Assembly (NCBI GenBank): GCA_046533095.1
Contig: JAJQRA010000001.1
Coordinates: 1 to 64,000, forward strand
Direction: 5' to 3'
Source: ZAX-1 sp046533095
Lineage (GTDB): Bacteria > Bacillota > Clostridia > Lachnospirales > Lachnospiraceae
Length of the DNA stretch: 64,000 nucleotides
Below, piece after piece: positions 61,888-64,000 of the stretch. The notes below the pieces were generated by a model. The model made no database searches, was not told where the DNA came from, and saw only the letters and a list, made by a program, of their open reading frames with translations. The first letter of the stretch is position 1; every line of letters starts with the position of its first letter. The translations under genes and the position numbers were made by a program.

Positions 61888-62014
61888 CATAGATGTGCAC
61901 TCACCCTCGCGGAATCAATTTCCCTTTGTTTGAATGCTTCCAACACTAAATTTTCTACATTGCTTTTCGCTTTGTGTCGGGTTTTGTTTTATAAAAGTTC
62001 CTTGCATCTAATCC

Positions 62015-63091
62015 TTATTTGTAATCTGCGATATATTCATCTACGTTATCAGCGCTAATTGGTAAAATAGGGCGATAAACGTCATGTTCTGGGAATGTTT
62101 CGCCATCTAGCAATCTTTGATAAATGTCTACAACTGCTGCTGCCGTTTTCTTGTTTGAACCTTCAAATCCTACGGATACACGAGATGCCTGAGCAGGATC
62201 TTTAATTGCTTCAAGCTGCTCTAATGTTGCATCTGCTGAGAAGATTCCCATATCGTCTGGAATACCATTTGGATTTGCAGACATTAATGCCTGGTTTGCA
62301 CCAACATCAGCGCCGGCACCGATACCTGCAACAATTCTAAGGTTCGGATGTGCTTGAAGAACGGTTTCTACATTTGTCTGTGCAGGGCCTGCTTCTAGTC
62401 CTTCGCAATCTGCTACGATTTCATATAAGCCATCAGCACCTTCTTTTAATCCTGCTTCAATACCATTTCTTCTGTCTAGCAAAATCGGTGTCTTATCATA
62501 TTGAATGATTAGAACTTCTGCTTTTTTATCAGCGGTAAAGCCATTTGCCTTAATAAATTCTGCTGCTGCTCCGCCAATTGCTTTTCCAAGATCTTCATTG
62601 TTTAATACCCAGTTTAAAGTTGTGTTGGTCAAAATATCATCCCAAGACATTACGGTAATACCTGCATCCATTGCTTGTTTGCAAACGTCTTCGATTGCAT
62701 TTGGATCAGATGGATGTACCATGATCAAATCGCATTCGCTGCTGATAAAGTTTTCAATCTGGCTGATTTGCTCTTGAGAATTGTCGTTACAATCTACGAT
62801 TGTATATTCCCAGCCTTTTTCCTTTAACAGTGTTTCTACTTCGCCAAACACGCCTGCCCAATAAGCATTTACAAGAGATTGAACAGTAATACCTACTTTG
62901 TAGCTTCCTGTTGCTTCTGCTGCTGGTTCTTCTGCTTCTGCCTCAGGTTCTTCTGTTTCTGCTGCCGGTGTTTCTGCTGCCGGCTCTTCTGTTTCTGCTG
63001 CCGGTGTTTCTGCAGCGGGTGTTGATCCGCAGCCTGTAAGCAGGCTTGCCGTCAATACAACTCCTAACAATAATGCTGTTAGCTTTTTCAT
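62015..63091 (-). CDS. Sugar ABC transporter substrate-binding lipoprotein
   Basis: A 358-residue RbsB/periplasmic-binding-protein 4-type lipoprotein. The signal ends LLTGCGST, a good lipobox. A Glu/Pro/Ala repeat linker (AAETEEPAAETPAAETEEP) follows, then the binding domain with GSYKVGITVQSLVNAYWAGV, EVETLLKEKGWEYTIVDCNDNS and ISSECDLIMVHPSDPNAI. It captures the sugar at the cell surface for the RbsC/RbsA transporter. Confidence 0.93.
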   Translation of the reverse strand: MKKLTALLLGVVLTASLLTGCGSTPAAETPAAETEEPAAETPAAETEEPEAEAEEPAAEATGSYKVGITVQSLVNAYWAGVFGEVETLLKEKGWEYTIVDCNDNSQEQISQIENFISSECDLIMVHPSDPNAIEDVCKQAMDAGITVMSWDDILTNTTLNWVLNNEDLGKAIGGAAAEFIKANGFTADKKAEVLIIQYDKTPILLDRRNGIEAGLKEGADGLYEIVADCEGLEAGPAQTNVETVLQAHPNLRIVAGIGAGADVGANQALMSANPNGIPDDMGIFSADATLEQLEAIKDPAQASRVSVGFEGSNKKTAAAVVDIYQRLLDGETFPEHDVYRPILPISADNVDEYIADYK

Positions 63092-63229
63092 ACTTTTTTC
63101 CTCCTTGGAATGATAGACAACGTCACATTTGACGCCGCCGAATTATGTTGTATGTGTTATCCACAATCGCAAATGGCAAATTCTTTCGCCACCGCTTTGT
63201 GGGAATAACCGTTATTACGGAATACTACA

Positions 63230-63988
63230 TTAAAAACAGGTAAATGCGCCATCAACGATAAAATCGGAACCTGTTGTAAAGCTACTTGTATCTCCCGCTA
63301 AATAAACGCATATTGATTGGAGTTCTTCCGGCTTGCCTAGCCTGTGCAACGGCGCTATTTTATTCCACTCATCGATTAAGGACGTTAAATTTTTATCGTT
63401 CGTTATCAATTCTGTACCTATATACCCTGGGCTGATACTGTTTACACGAACGTTTCTGGTTGCCCATTCAACAGCAAATGATTTCGTAAGCTGGATTACA
63501 CCTGCTTTTGATGCATTGTAGGCACATTGCGGCTGTGGTACATTTACAATATGTGCGGACATAGATGCGGTATTAATAATAGAGCCTCCACCTTGTTTTA
63601 ACATCACTTTCCCTGCGGCCTGTGCTGTTAGGAATACGCCCGACAAATTGATGTCAATGACTTTCTTCCATTGCTCATAGGTCATCTCTTCTGCCTTAAC
63701 ATTGATACAGATGCCGGCATTGCAAAACGCCACATCTAGTTTGCCAAATGTATCTACGACTTCCTTTACCATAGCGTCTACCTGCTCCGGATTGGTAACA
63801 TCTGTCTTAATCGCAATCGCTTTGATCCCGTTGTTGTCTGCTAATTCTTTGGCGGTTTTGGTTGCTTCATCGATATCGACATCGACAATTGCAAGATTTG
63901 CACCTGCTTCTGCAAAAGCTGTTGCAACACTTTTTCCAATGCCTCTTGCACCTCCGGTTACAAAAATTGCTTTCCCATCCAATCTCAT
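63230..63988 (-). CDS. SDR-family oxidoreductase
   Basis: A 252-residue short-chain dehydrogenase with the coenzyme loop VTGGARGIGKSVATAF, NAGICIN, catalytic Ser in INTASMSAH and YNASKAGV (Tyr-Lys). Probably converts a polyol to a ketose or the reverse; NAD is suggested by the acid IVDVDIDEAT after the second strand. First gene of the operon seen; its upstream control region is past the window edge. Confidence 0.92.
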   Translation of the reverse strand: MRLDGKAIFVTGGARGIGKSVATAFAEAGANLAIVDVDIDEATKTAKELADNNGIKAIAIKTDVTNPEQVDAMVKEVVDTFGKLDVAFCNAGICINVKAEEMTYEQWKKVIDINLSGVFLTAQAAGKVMLKQGGGSIINTASMSAHIVNVPQPQCAYNASKAGVIQLTKSFAVEWATRNVRVNSISPGYIGTELITNDKNLTSLIDEWNKIAPLHRLGKPEELQSICVYLAGDTSSFTTGSDFIVDGAFTCF

Positions 63989-64000
63989 TTTTTCAATAAT

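Noticed and set aside
1..64000. tRNA, rRNA or other standard RNA genes
   Set aside because: No cloverleaf with a GGTTCGAAT-type arm and no ribosomal RNA segments were recognised by eye.

Overview
The window is low-G+C Clostridia DNA, most likely from a strictly anaerobic member of the Lachnospirales. Evidence: a complete Rnf operon in the clostridial order C-D-G-E-A-B, an IspH-ribosomal protein S1 fusion gene beside cmk, a biotin-dependent sodium-pump decarboxylase operon, AGGAGG-type ribosome binding sites, and strong minus-strand clustering of genes. No rRNA, tRNA or CRISPR array was seen. The species cannot be named from the sequence.

Layout. 1-3400 is the decayed edge of a mobile element, with visibly higher G+C than the rest: a frameshifted serine recombinase, a P4-type primase C-terminus cut by an IS3-family insertion sequence, a gene remnant and a broken tnpV-like gene. 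4063-12850 is a respiratory block: apbE (flavin transferase) on the plus strand, then glutamate dehydrogenase, an M15 peptidase and rnfCDGEAB. ApbE probably flavinylates RnfG and RnfD, both of which carry the SGAT flavin-attachment motif. 13.5-20.9 kb holds a RNase H-fold exonuclease, cheR, the ispH-rpsA fusion, cmk, a YhiN-family flavoprotein and an RpiR-type regulator. 21-26.5 kb is a five-gene operon that joins a methylmalonyl-CoA-type carboxyltransferase, OadG, a biotin carrier, the membrane beta pump and an oxaloacetate/pyruvate-type carboxyltransferase. 26.9-30.4 kb is aroF-tyrA-aroA.

30.5-45 kb is an envelope/exopolysaccharide region: a CHASE-GGDEF diguanylate cyclase, a PdaA-like deacetylase, a metallophosphoesterase, a CPBP protease, a PilZ-GT2 synthase, a 1309-residue protein with four NodB folds of which only the last keeps its catalytic motifs, an ABC exporter pair and a left-handed beta-helix protein. 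The PilZ-GT2 and four-NodB genes look like a cyclic-di-GMP-controlled system for making and deacetylating a polysaccharide, and are the most unusual gene pair here. 45-53.5 kb carries topB, an ATPase with a ruined Walker A loop, a decayed MNT/HEPN pair, asd, argH and queH. 53.8-64 kb is a rare-sugar or polyol operon: SDR, ribose-type ABC transporter, FGGY kinase, TIM-barrel epimerase, cupin, ROK regulator and zinc alcohol dehydrogenase.

The intergenic DNA is unusual. At a dozen or more places a 15-62 bp segment is repeated directly at a period of about 40-75 bp, and in at least three places the repeated piece is the 3' end of the adjacent gene, stop codon included. Palindromic dispersed repeats, one shaped like a 143 bp MITE, recur at 3.9, 44.3, 48.8 and perhaps 53.7 kb, and a shared hairpin leader precedes three unrelated minus-strand genes or operons.
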